Assembly: GCF_027887165.1 (NCBI RefSeq)
Contig: NC_077234.1
Location: 189,635,319-189,699,318, forward strand
DNA: 64,000 bases
Reading direction: 5' to 3'
Source of the DNA: Monodelphis domestica
Lineage: Eukaryota > Chordata > Mammalia > Didelphimorphia > Didelphidae
Shown piece by piece: positions 25,276-57,919 of this stretch. A program made the position numbers and the translations under genes. The first letter of the stretch is position 1, and each line of letters starts with the position of its first letter. The notes under the pieces were generated by a model. That model ran no database searches and was not told the DNA's origin. It worked only from the letters and a program-made list of their open reading frames with translations.

Positions 25276-25440
25276 GAGCTTTTTGGATTTTCACGTTGGA
25301 AGAGTGAACCCATGCATCTTTCCCTATGACTTTTATAGACAATGGAGTTGTGAGCAGAACTTCATAGGAACCCAGCCATGTCTCTTCTGTGGCTAATCAT
25401 CTATTAAAAATTTTCACATACACGTTTTCTTCAGGTCTTA
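25276..25440 (-). mobile_element. Old class I ERV integrase C-terminal relic
   Basis: The minus strand reads ETWLGSYEVLLTTPLSIKV then WVHSSNVKIQKAHR. This is the gammaretroviral integrase C-terminal pattern (RW.GPY.VLLTTP...KV....W.H.S..K) and is similar to the 14254-15455 element but clearly diverged from it. It is a broken fragment, older than the neighbouring ERVs. Confidence 0.7.
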
Positions 25441-26515
25441 TATTGTGTAAGGATTATATTGTGTACCTCCAGAGAGGTAGTCTGTTGAATTACACTCATT
25501 TCATGGAGCTAAATCTGGTTTGTAATGATTTTATACAAGCTGCAAACTGAAAATCACCTCCTGACATAGAATACATGTAGGTTGACACATTTTGGCTTGT
25601 AGGATTTTGTGGCTTTCATGGTGGTTTCCTATCCTCACCCCTCTTCAGAGGAGCCAATCACAGTTTCCAAAATTGTCATTCCTCTCATCCTCTGAAGGTA
25701 GCAAGCAACTCTTTTCTTAGGATTCACACCTTTGGATTCACACATTTATGAGTGTGTGAACTCTTAAAAGAATTCAAAAGTTTCTGGCTGTTTGAGTTAG
25801 AAAAAAGAGTGAAGCTCTTCCAAGTATCTTGTTGGCTTCTCACCTCTAAAAGTATTAACAATGTTTCTCAGGGATTCAAAATTGCTATTAGTAAAATACC
25901 TATATATAGGTATATATATCATGTATATATAAATATGCAGTCCTACAAAAACAATATACCAACAATAATTTTGCCCACACAGAGGCATACAGACTGCACT
26001 GCCATCAGTGCACTCTGCTCTGTGTCCATCAATGACACCTTCCCAGTCCACATCATTTCAGCCTCACCAGTGGCCATATTTGTGGAACTCCACTTTTACC
26101 TCAGGCTCACACTGGTGTGGGGTGGGAACCTGCATGATTACAGAGCCGGTTCCTCCACCACCTTTCCAGTTCATACTACCCTGTGTGAATTGCACTGTGA
26201 TCTGTGAACTCACACAGAATTCTGATTGCATGATTCCACAGCAGGAAACAAGAAGGTATGACACTAATGCATGTCCTCTTGTGGTCCATATTTATAGTTC
26301 TGTAATTATAGACCATAATCGGAAAAACACATGCCTCACTTCTCCCCACATAGTACAATGACCCCCATACTCCCTCAGATGCATAACATAATGACTTCCC
26401 TTTGCCCAAAAGTCTCCCCACATTACTACACAGTACAATGACCCCCATACTCCCCTAGATCCCCCTATAATAGAGACCATTATGTTGTGCATCTTGGGGA
26501 GTATGGGGGCCATTG
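25441..26515. other. No gene; short internal repeats
   Basis: The sequence is AT-rich near 25890-25960. From 26350 to 26515 a segment of about 22 bases, 'tacaatgacccccatactcc', occurs twice in direct orientation and once inverted (ggagtatgggggccattg), probably part of a DNA-transposon-like repeat. No exon is recognised. Confidence 0.4.
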
Positions 26516-27135
26516 CACTATTGTGTTTCCCTGAAAATAAGACAGTCTTATATTAATTTGACCCCCCAAAACAGGGGTGTCTCATAAAACACCCAGTGGC
26601 AGTGGTGGGCTTCTCACAGTAGAGGCCCACTACTGATGTCACAGGTCAGATCACCACTATCCAATGCCTGTATACTGTACTGGAGGTGCTGCTGGGCCCG
26701 TGACAGTATAGCACTGTCTGGGATAGCAGAGGCTGCAGTGCTGGCTGGGATGGGCCTGTCAACACCTTGCACAGGTCCATCACCGCCACCACTATACCAG
26801 GAAGCAGAATACACAGTGTGGAATCCCCTCCTCCAGATCACCGCTCACCATGCTGACATTGTGCAGCCACATAATCCTTTGTGTGGCGCCTCATTCTCCT
26901 TCAGTTACTCTCAGAACAGGGCACCACACAAAGGATGATGTCACTGGAAGTAGTACTGTCTGTGAGCAAGCTGTGCTTTGCAGTGCTGCCACATATATTA
27001 AATCACATCCTGTGCTCCTCTCACTAACCACCAATGAAAGAGGTGCCCCTTCCAGTAGTGTGGTGGAGGCTGGATGAATGGCCTCAGGGGGCCACATGTG
27101 GCCCACAGGCCATAGTTTGGGGACCCTTGCTTTAG
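26516..27135. mobile_element. hAT-type DNA transposon remnant (copy 1)
   Basis: The right end, 'ggcctcagggggccacatgtggcccacaggccatagtttggggacccttgctttag', has the known look of hAT/Charlie-type termini ('caggggtccccaaact...' in reverse). The left end starts near 'gtttccctgaaaataagaca', another motif typical of dispersed hAT-like elements. The middle has no transposase frame, so it is a non-autonomous element or a decayed pair. Copy 2 retains only the last 85 bases or so, from 61002. Confidence 0.55.
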
Positions 27136-28139
27136 GGTTAAGTATGGGTGAATTTGCTTTTGTTGATTAATTTAAAAGTAGACAAAAGAATATTAATCCT
27201 GTCTTCAGTCTAGTGAGGTACTAAGTAAGGATACTTAAGTTATTGTTATTTATTCCAAACAGAACAAAGGATTTCCTTTTCACAAGTGCAAACTCAGAAT
27301 AGACAAAGAGAACAAAGAATTTCCTTTCACATATATTGTAAAAATGGAGACCTTAACTCTGGACTCCAAATCCCAGAAGTCCTTGCTCTGGCTCTTAGAA
27401 TGCATTGTAATCTCACTGAGATCCTCACCTAGGTGAGATCAAAAGTTCTATTTAACCGGTTTTAAAAGCCTACTGGGGGTCTTTCCTGTTTCTGCTTGCA
27501 AGCAGAGAGCTCTTTCATGATGTAGGTGAGGTTAAAATGGGCCTCTTGGCCCATCTAGCACTTGCTTCTCTTACTTGTATATTCTCAAATTCTCAACCTT
27601 TAACAAAACTCGAAAAATATAATACTCCTTGGAGAGAGAAACTAATTTCTACCTGCCTCAATATGAATTATAAATTTATTGTTCTGCATTTGATAAATAG
27701 TAAATTAAATTTTTGGCTTTCATATTTAAGCTAATTTACCTTTGACCTATACAGAAAGGACTAAGTTCTCCTTCCTGATATTTCAGAAACATCTGGAGAA
27801 GGAAAACTATGTGATGATTTTAGTTTTTAGCTCTTTATGATTGGTAGGATATGGTAGCCCCCAAAGCTAATTCTGTTGTAGGCTTGGTTAAGAGAGGCAT
27901 AGCTTCTAAGAAAATGGAGTTAGTTATCTTCATTCCTAGTTGGGCAACATCTGGACTATTATGTACATTTTTGGGCATGAAATTTTAGCAATATTCTTGG
28001 CTGAGGAATATTCAAACAAATGAACCAAAATGGTTAACGGCCTTAAGTCCATGTTGTATTGTATCCATTGAAGTAGATGGTGATATCTTACCTAGAGAGG
28101 GGTTATGATTCCTTTTTTTTTCCCAAGTTGTTGGAAGGT

Positions 28140-28450
28140 TGTCATATCGCATAGGGAATAGATTATTTTGGCCTCAGAAGGCAGAATTAGGAACAACTGG
28201 CAAAGTGAAGACAAATTTAGACTAGATATTAATAAAAACTTTGGAATAATTGATGTTAAGTGGAATGAACTACCCCAAGAGACTATGGATTTACCCTTAC
28301 AGAAGGTCTTTAAGTAAGGACTGAATGATCCTGTGCCAGGTAGATTGTATTCTGGAAAAAAAAATTCATTCTGGAGTACATATTAATTTTCAGATAATGC
28401 TGCTGCTCAAAGATCCTTCCAACTTAGAAATTCTGTGATTCTAAGTTTTA
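28140..28450 (+). mobile_element. CR1/L3-type LINE 3' fragment
   Basis: 'aggcagaattaggaacaactggcaaagtgaag', 'agtggaatgaactaccccaagagac', 'aggtctttaagtaaggactgaatgatcc' and 'gatccttccaacttagaaattctgtgattct' follow the order of a CR1-family 3' end. The copy is at 61720-62045. Confidence 0.65.
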
Positions 28451-28589
28451 TTCCTCAAGTTAACTGTAGTGGAAAGTTAAATAAAATCAATATCCTTAAG
28501 AATCAAGATGAATTAGTCTATTAATTTCTTACTTGGTGAACTGAGGAATCTCTAATCTTCAGACTGGACTTGGCAAATTTAATCTGGCA

Positions 28590-29070
28590 AAAGTAATTCT
28601 GTTTTGAACCAGGAGAACAGTGTACACAGAAACTGATACATCATGGCACAATTGAATGTAGTAGACTTTTCTAGTAGCAGCAATGCAATGATCCAAGAAA
28701 ATCGAAATGAACTAATAAGAAAGAACCCTACCCTCATCCAGAGAAAGAACTGTGGGGACAGAAATGCAGAAGAAAAACATATGATCAATCATGTGGTTCA
28801 ATGGGTATGTGATTGAGCTTTTAATGTTAAAAGATCACTCAACTGCAAATATGAATAGCAAGAAATAGGTTTTGAACAATGATACATGTATGAGTCAGGG
28901 AATTGTTTGTCAGCACCTGGAAGGGGGGTAGGAAGAAGGATAGGGAAAATCCTGAATCATATAGCCATAGAAAAATATTCTAAATCAATCTTGGGAACCT
29001 ATAGCTACAATATGTAATATATGGATTTGGTGGAATGTAAATTATGGTGGTATAATCAAAAAGAAGAGCA
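28590..29070 (+). mobile_element. L1 3'-end fragment
   Basis: 'gaaccaggagaacagtgtacacagaaactgatacatcatggcacaa', '...agcagcaatgcaatgatccaa' and '...catccagagaaagaactgtgg' match the marsupial L1 3' region, in the same family as 37380-37800. The copy is at 62190-62670. Confidence 0.65.
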
Positions 29071-29388
29071 AGAAAAATACAAATGAATATGTATCAATAT
29101 ACATGCCAGAAATATACTAAATTCATTTTATTATGAGTAGCATCATGAAAATGCAATTATATTAAATATCTATGGAGAGGGGCATGAAACAATAGGATAG
29201 TTCCTGAGATAAAAGGAGCCAGTGGAGAAAAATCTAAAAAGATCTCCAAAAAGTGAGCCTAAAATGTTTCTCATATTTAGCCATCATTGTGAGAATTTTA
29301 TGTGGTTAGTGACAAATCTCTTTAGTTTCAGAGTTTTGGGTGAGTTCAGAATTCTTCCTCATTCTGTCTCAATCCCAGATTTTCCTTC

Positions 29389-50372
<20,984 letters not shown>

Positions 50373-51398
50373 TCAAAAGGATGCTTCTTACAAAAAGAGA
50401 GTGGCTTCCTTATTTGCAAAGAATCACATACCCTGTAGATTAACAGATAGATATTATAGATTAACACAGAAAGATTTTAAAGCTGAGCTAACTGTCACTG
50501 TTGGAACTTAGCGTTCATTCTAAATAAGCAAGAAAACAAACAAACAAACAAAAAATTTTAATCCAATGGGCTTTGAGTTACATAAGCCACATGACTGTTA
50601 AATCTCCAGAATGCTCATGTCATGAATTTTGTTTTCTGACCCTATATTTCAAGCCCAATTTAGTATTAAAGTTCTTGTTGATAGTCTTGAGTCTAAAAAA
50701 AAAACACAAACACCCCAACTCTGATGTTTTCATTAGTTTCTTCATTAAGGCAGAGATGGGGCTGAATTGAATGCCTCTCTCAGCCAATGCTTTTTAGCCC
50801 CTAAAGTTGGCTTCTAATTGAACTTCCTGAAAACCGGGATGAAATTGTCTCAGAAATCGCGGGCTTGTTGAGAGATAAGGAGGCGTCCTGCAGAGAAGAC
50901 ATTTTCATAAGTTTTACAACAGTGATGAAGTTTTGAGCAAACAGTTTAGAAAGGATCCTTTTATCATTTTCTAAGTACAAAATAGAGATTTCCTGTGGAG
51001 AGTCAATTCTCTTTTCCTAATCAAATGAGATGATATTTGAACAGAGCTTTGCACAGTCCCTGTCATATTGTGGGGGGTTAATAAGCTCAGTTCCCTTCCC
51101 CTCACTTCCTCCCTTGACATGAGATTCTATTTATATACCTGGATAACTCCTCTTCATTAATTATGTGGAAAATCTAAAACTTTTGAAAAAAATAGAAAGT
51201 AATTATTTATGTTATAAGGAGATTGTCCACTACAAAAGACGCTCCCTTAGGACATTTAAATGAGATTTTAAAGTAAAATTAATCTTATTTGACATGCCCC
51301 AACCCCCAACATAGCTGGTGTATGTTAGGAGCCTTACCTGGATTAAATAAAACATTATCCCATTTTTCCGCATTTCTTACCTTCATGTTAGTGTTAAT

Positions 51399-52333
51399 TG
51401 ACATGGGCACTCTACCCCAGAAACTCAGGCGAACTATTATCAGGGAAACTCCCTGGCTCCCTTCCATCCTGGTGACTCTTGTTAGTGTCCGAGTGGAGGT
51501 ACGCCATAAAGGAATAGGCAGAGATAATGCAACAGGCAGTGGGGGAGAGGTTTACTTACTAGCACTAAGACAGTTCCCCAAAAGAACTATCCTGGGGCAA
51601 GCCTGAGAATGCATATTTATAGAGAGTAGCTTAAAGGGAGGATTCAACTGCTGTGGCCTTGGGTAGAGAGTCTTACTGTTTTCTTAGGTTATCTGTCTCA
51701 ACTGTGGCCTTGCAGTTCTTCCAGGGCCTTTATCAGCTATGGCCTTGCAGCTTTTTCAGAAGCTGTCTCCACTGTGGCCTTGCAGTTCTTCCAGGATGTC
51801 TATGTACTACGGCCTTGCAGTTTCTTGGAACTTGTTCATTTGGACATAGTGCAACCCCCCTTCCCTTCACTCTGAGCCTAAAAACACCCGATGATACTGC
51901 TAGGGTCCTGAGGTGACTATCTACCTTTCATCGTCCTCTAGATTTAAGATGTACAGAAAGATACACCTTCAGGCCACACCTCGATCCTATCAGACATCTG
52001 TTTGTCCCCTAAAACTAAGGAATCTCTATGTCCCCAGGCAGACCCCAGTATGATCACCCCTCCTTATTCCTGGGTGACTAACACTGTTGTAAAAACTATA
52101 AAATCCCCAGAACTGATGTCTTCTGGGGGAACAGCCTTTCCATTCATGCTGTCCTCCCAAGGAAGTGCTCCCCATCTTGCTGTTCCACCTTGCCATCATC
52201 CTGGCCATTCTCAACATTACTTTCTAAATTAAGAAATTTTTCTCTTTGTTTTTAAGCTAAGTTTTGGAGTCTTGCATACTTGCAAAAGGTATCCTTCCCG
52301 AACCCTAGGAGTAAGCATCTGAACCCCATAACA
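51399..52333 (+). repeat. 5' LTR of large ERV, with nested LTR
   Basis: It runs TGACATGGGCACTC...CCCATAACA and matches the solo LTR at 19764-20302 once the nested 390-base insert is discounted. A TATA-like actataaaat lies near 52097. Confidence 0.88.
51480..51869 (-). mobile_element. Solo LTR nested in the 5' LTR
   Basis: The insert begins TGTTAGTGTCCGAG and ends CCCTTCA, flanked by CTCT on both sides (51476-51479, 51870-51873). It is absent from the copy 1 LTR and from the 3' LTR. Inside are four to five imperfect repeats around 'ctgtggccttgcagttcttcc'. A TATA-like ctataaatatgc on the minus strand suggests minus orientation. The family is unknown to me. Confidence 0.75.
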
Positions 52334-52336
52334 TCT

Positions 52337-52354
52337 TGGCACCCAACATTTTTG
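52337..52354 (+). other. Primer-binding site of large ERV
   Basis: Three bases after the LTR the sequence reads TGGCACCCAACATTTTTG. By eye it is nearest to a tRNA-Lys-type site (TGGCGCCCAAC...), which would be unusual for a class I element. The match is imperfect. Confidence 0.4.
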
Positions 52355-52661
52355 GCTCTCCTGAAAGCTACTCCTATACTCTGGATCATCCACGAGGACA
52401 CAGCTTCTCAGGTGGAAGGAGCCTTTGATTTGACTCCTGAAACCCCCATTTTTGGGTGATATATTTGTGGAAACTCTTTCATGCTCTCTCTCCCATCTGC
52501 CTCACATCAGTCTGGTCACTGTCTTCCCCTTCTATAATGGAAGACATTCTGGTGTGTGGGAAGTCTCCCCTCAGTGTTACACTGAGTGCCCTTGTTTGGG
52601 CAACCTCTATGGGCGCACAGTTGTTGACCCTATGATGTAGAATTGGCCATTCTGCATCTAA

Positions 52662-54290
52662 ATGGGACAGAGACAGAGTGTACCCCGAGATTCCCCTTTG
52701 GGGTGTATACTTAAAAATTGGAAAAAAATGGATATAAAAAGCTTAAAGAAAAAGCAACTAATTTCTTTTTGTAATGTTGACTGGACACGTTACATCCTTG
52801 GTAATCAAGAGACATGGGCTATCCATGGTACTCTAAATTATAACACCATCAGACAATTGGATTTGTTTTGCAGAAGGGAAGGGAAATGGACAGCCATTTC
52901 CTATATTTCTACCTTTATTAAACTGAGCCAGGACCCTGAGCTATGATACCTCTGTTGCATGGGCCTTGCTGAATCCTTACTGACCCCTTCTGGAGAAAGC
53001 CCCCAACAGGATGTTCTGGATGATTTAGTTCTCCCAGGCAATTGAGCTTCCCTGAGGGGTAGGGAGATAACATCTCCTACACTGGCTTCAGAGCAGCCAA
53101 GATCTTCTCCTCCCCCAAACTTAACTGCTACTTCAGGATCCCCTCCTCCAGATTTTCCTGGTTCTTCTCCCCAATTCTCAGCTCCAAAACCTCTGCCTTA
53201 CTCTCGGGGTTCAGAGCCTGAGACCACTCCTCTCTCTACTCCCAACCGTAATATCCTTTTGTACCCGCCACTGCCTAAGAATAATGTTACCTCGCCCATT
53301 CCTCAACCAAGCCCACTCCACACCCAGAGTGGACTGAGCTATGGTGACAGGGCTCACCTCCTCCTGATGAGAGGGGTACCCTCGTCAGATGGGCTGGCTC
53401 GGGCACATGTTCCCTTTTCCATGACTGATCTAGCCCAGATGAAGGTGAAGTTAGGTTGTTACTCAGAAAACCATACCAAATCCATTGAGGGCTTTAAATC
53501 CCTTACCCTGCAGTTTGACCTGTCCTGGGCTGATCTGCATATTATTATCTCCACTGGTTGCACCCCAGATGAGAAAAAAAACAGAGCTGGGATTTGGCTG
53601 TAGAAATAGGTGATGAGAAGGCCCTAGCCGCATGGGGGGCAAGAGTTTCTGGTGCCACCGCAGTCCCAGGGCAAGATCCTGGATGGGACTATATGAATGA
53701 AAGGAACAGATTTAGGAGAGACCATATGATAGATTGTCTCCTTGAGGCCATGCAGAAAGGGATTAGAAAGTGAGTAAATTGCAACAAGCTCAAAGAAATC
53801 ACTCAAGGAAAGGAGGAGAATCCAGCCCTCTTCCTGTCCCGATTAGTGGAAGCCATGAAGCAATATACCAATGTCCACCCAGACACTGATTAGGGGGCAC
53901 TTATATTAAGGCTCCACTTTAGAGGACAGTCAGTCCCAGATATTAGGCAAAAGCTGCAAAAGCTGGATCTGGGACCTCAGACTCCAATTAACCAATTCAT
54001 GGATGCTGCTTTTAAGGTTTTTCACAACAGGGACCTTGTTGAGACAGAAGGACAGAGATGTGAGAAACTTCTCGCTGCGGCTCTCACCTCTCTGACCTAT
54101 GGGCAGAGGCTACACCTGCAGACAGGATGGGCACTGGTCGAAGGATTCTCCTTCAAAGGAAAGACTGCCCATGACTCTGTGTCCACCTTGTGGCCTAAAG
54201 GGACATTGGAAATGGCAGTGCCTCGCCAACCAGAGACCCCAGCGGCACATTCCTGACCCCCCAGTCTCCTGAGGATTTGGAATAGGGCTG
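52662..54290 (+). mobile_element. ERV gag region (fossil)
   Basis: It contains a matrix start (MGQRQSVPRDSPLGC, WKKMDIKSLKKKQLI), a proline-rich middle, a capsid segment (FSMTDLAQMKVKLGCYSENH) and a nucleocapsid-like end. The arrangement is gammaretrovirus-like. It is degraded. Confidence 0.82.
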
Positions 54291-56640
54291 CCCTAGGGTT
54301 TGCTTGCTCCCAGTTTCCATCACCATGGCCGAACCCAGGGTTATTCTGGAGGTTGAAGGTAAGAAAGTTACCTTTCTAATTGATAGGGGAGCCACCTATT
54401 CTGTTCTCCAAACTCACAATGGTCCTACATTCCATTTGCAGCATAAGGTAATTGGAGTTGGGGGAAATACACTTAGCTGTAGAGAAATGACACCTCTAAT
54501 GTGTGCCCATGAAGACAAATTATTCCAACATATATTCTTGGTTATCCCTTCCTCCCCATTTCCTCTACTGGGCAGGGGCATTATGAAGAAATTAGGGTCA
54601 CAATTTTCACTTATCTCAGTTCTAAATTCTCCAAACAGTGCTTTGTAGAAGCCTGCAACAATCTCTTCAGAAATCTTGGAGAAAGTGCCTTCCATTGTCT
54701 GAGATCAAGGTATACTGGGAAGAGCCCTCCAGGCTGATCCGGTAATGATAAACCTCAAGCCTGATTCCCCTTACCCACACAGGAAGCAATATCCCATTTC
54801 CCCAGAGGCCAGAAAAGGTTACAACCTCTCATAGATAAATTCCTAGCCTATGGCCTCTTAGAAGATTGCTCTTCACCTTGCAATTCTCCCCTCCTACCAG
54901 TGAAAAAAACCAAATGGGACCTGGCGTATGGTTCAAGATCTCAGAAATATTAATGAAGCAATAATTACTGTTCACCGCATTGTCCCTAAGCCGTATACAA
55001 TTCTAACTAAAATACCAGGGAGTTCTCAGTAGTTTTCTGTCATTGACTTGAAAGACATCTTCTTTTGCATACCCTTGCACCCAAAGTACAGATTCCTTTT
55101 TGCCTTTGAGTGGGTTTCCCCTCAGACCCCTGACCCCATAAATCACGTGGTGTGTGCTCCCACAGGGATTAAGGGAGAGCCCCTACTAATTTGGGGCTGC
55201 CCTCAACAAAGATCTTAGAGCCCTGAGACTCACAAGCAGCTCCATCTTGCAGTATGTTGATGACATTTTGATATCTAGTCCATCTGAGGCTGCCTGTATC
55301 ACAGACACCATTTCTACCCTAACCTTTCTAGGAGAACGGGGTTACAAGGTTTCTGCTTCAAAAGCTCAACTTGTCTCCCAGTCTGTAACTTATTTGGGAC
55401 ACACCCTAACCCCAAATTCCCGCTCCCTGACCACAGACAGGAAACAAGCCATACTGTCCATTCCTGTCCCCTCCACCAAAAGACAGCTCTGAACTTTTCT
55501 GGGTATGGCAGGGTTTTGCCGCATTTGGATACCTAGTTTCGGGATCATTGCAAAACCTCTCTATGAAGCTACTAAGGGGCCTGATTCGGAACCCCTAGAT
55601 TGGGGGGGAGACCAGGAACAAGCCTTTTCACTCTTAAAAACCCGGCTTTCCTCTCCAGGCCTAGGGATTCCAGACCTTGAAAAGCCGCTTTTCCTGTGGA
55701 TGAGGGAAAGCAATTTGCCCTAGGGGTATTAGCGCAGTACCTGGGACCTGACCTCGTCCCATTGCTTACTTCTCCAAGCAACTTGACTCAGTTAGCAAAG
55801 GATGGCCACCATGCTTGAGAGCAGTCTCTGCTACGGTCCTCATGGCAGAAGAGGCATTTAAACTAACTCTGGGTCAACCCATAGAAATCCTGAATCTCCC
55901 CCCCCCCCACACACACACACATAGGGTCCTCAGCATTCTGGAGGCTAGAGGTCACAGATGGCTCTTCGGGCATCTCACTAAGTACCAGGCTCTTTTACTG
56001 GACACACCCAGCCTGGCCCTAAAGGTATGCAGGACACTGAATCCAGCTACCCTCCTCCCGCTGCCTCTTCCGGGAGACCCCACCTCCCACGACTGTGAGG
56101 GGCTGATAGACCACACCTTCTCCAGCCGACCAGACCTCAGAGATTCTCCTCTCCCTGAGGCAGAGGTCAGCTGGTATATAGCTGGGTCCTCCTTTATGGA
56201 GAATGGGGTAAGGAAAGCGAAGCACTCTATAGTCTCTCAGACAGCCACATTGAGGCAAAGGGACTCCCCCCAGGGACTTCAGCACAAAAAGCAGAGCTGA
56301 TCGCCCTCACAAGTGCATTGCAGCTCGCTGAAAGGAAAAAGGCGAATATTTTCACTGACTCAAAATATGCCTTTCATGTTTTACACGCTCATGGGGCCAT
56401 ATGGAAAGAAAGAGGTTTATTAACTACCAAAAAACTCTCCCTTGAAACATGGGAAGGAAATCCTGAGTTTACTTGAGGCAGTCGCTTTGCCCAGCCAAAT
56501 CGCTGTCATCCACTGCAGAGGACATCAGGGTCTGGATTCCAACATAGCCCGAGGGAATCATAGGGCAGACCTAGCCACCAAAGAGGCTGCAAGAGCCACT
56601 TCTCTGACTGCTCTGACCCTAACTCCATGACACCCCACAG
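54291..56640 (+). mobile_element. ERV protease, RT and RNase H region (fossil)
   Basis: A retropepsin-like segment (VTFLIDRGATYSVLQT) is followed by reverse-transcriptase blocks (QYVDDILISSPSEAAC, TYLGHTLTPNSRSL) and RNase H sequence (near 56160-56600, with IHCRGHQG). It is degraded. Confidence 0.82.
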
Positions 56641-57870
56641 TACCGAAGGGCATTTCTCCCTCGTGCACTGAGGAGGAAATCACACAGGCAGAACTTCAGG
56701 GATTTACCCTTGAAGAGAGAGGGTGGTGGTGTTCTCCCTCTGGACCATTGCTCCTCCCTAGTAACCTAATGTGGAAGCTGGTTATGGGATTACATAACTC
56801 CACACTCTTGGTCAGAGAAGCACTAACCACTCTGATAAAGCCACTTTTCACAGGCAAAGGCATCTCTAAAACCTTCTAGGAAATCTGCAGATCCTGTGCC
56901 CTCTGTGCCCAAACCAACAGCACTGGAGCTCTTAGGCCACCTGCCCTCCTTAAGCCAGTCCAGAGGAGAGAGGAATCACCTGGTGAGGATTGGCAGATAG
57001 ATTTCACCCATTTGCCACCTTGTAAAAGGTACAAAATCCTTTTAGTCTTTGTAGACCCCTTCACAGGCTGGCCTGAAGCATTTCCCTCCGGATCAGAGAA
57101 AGCACAAGATGTCACAAAGGCCTTACTCAATGAAATCATCCCTAGGTTTGGCCTTCCAAAAACCCTTCAGAGTGATAATGGTCCTGCCTTGATTTCCCAG
57201 ATCACTCAGATGGTCTCTAAGGCTTTGGGCATTATTTACCATTCACACTCAACCAGGCATCCCCAATCTTCAGGGAAAACAGAACGTATGAATCAGACCC
57301 TAAAAAGAGCCCTCACCAAACTCTGTGAGGAGGCTAAAATTGATTGGATCCAAGCTCTCCCCATTGCCCTAACCAGAATCAGAATTGTTCCCCGGGCAAA
57401 TTTAGGGCTGAGTCCATTTGAATTGCTCTATGGGTGACCCTTTCTAACCTCTGATGTTCTTTTAGATACAGAAATACACAGCCTTGTTGGGTTCTCCAGA
57501 CAACTTGGTCCAATCCACCAGGTTCTGAGAGAATATGCTAATCAAATCCTCCCCAAACCATCAACAGAGGATACAGAGGAATCTCTCCACCCAGCCCAAA
57601 CAGGAGACTTGGTATATCTGAAGACATGGAGTGGATCAAACCACCTAACACCCTGATGGGAGGGCCCCCATAGGGTTATTTTGTCCACTCCTACAGCTGT
57701 AAAATTAGAGGGGCAGAATACATGGACTCATTTCTCTCGTATTAAACCATTTATCCCTCCTGAAACAGGTGGTGAAGGGGGAACGGAAGCCACTTATTCC
57801 TGTGAGCCATTGGAAGATCTCAAATTCCTCTTCCACAGAAGGACCCAACCTCAGGACACTTTGGAATAAG
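56641..57870 (+). mobile_element. ERV integrase region (fossil)
   Basis: The core includes [40 protein letters not shown] and HSTRHPQSSGKTERMNQTLK. The C-terminal part contains WTHFSRIKPF. It is gammaretrovirus-like and degraded. Confidence 0.85.
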
Positions 57871-57919
57871 TAGTTCCATCCCCTCCTCCTTGTTATCTTA
57901 AATTTCTCTTGCTCTAGTC

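Noticed and set aside
26008-26361. 117-codon frame with cysteines
   Set aside because: It has no domain recognised, no matching frame elsewhere, and lies in repeat-like sequence.
51650-51840. Regularly spaced short repeats suggestive of an array
   Set aside because: The four to five imperfect 'ggccttgcag' units lie within a TG...CA insert with a target duplication, so they are internal LTR repeats, not a CRISPR-type array.
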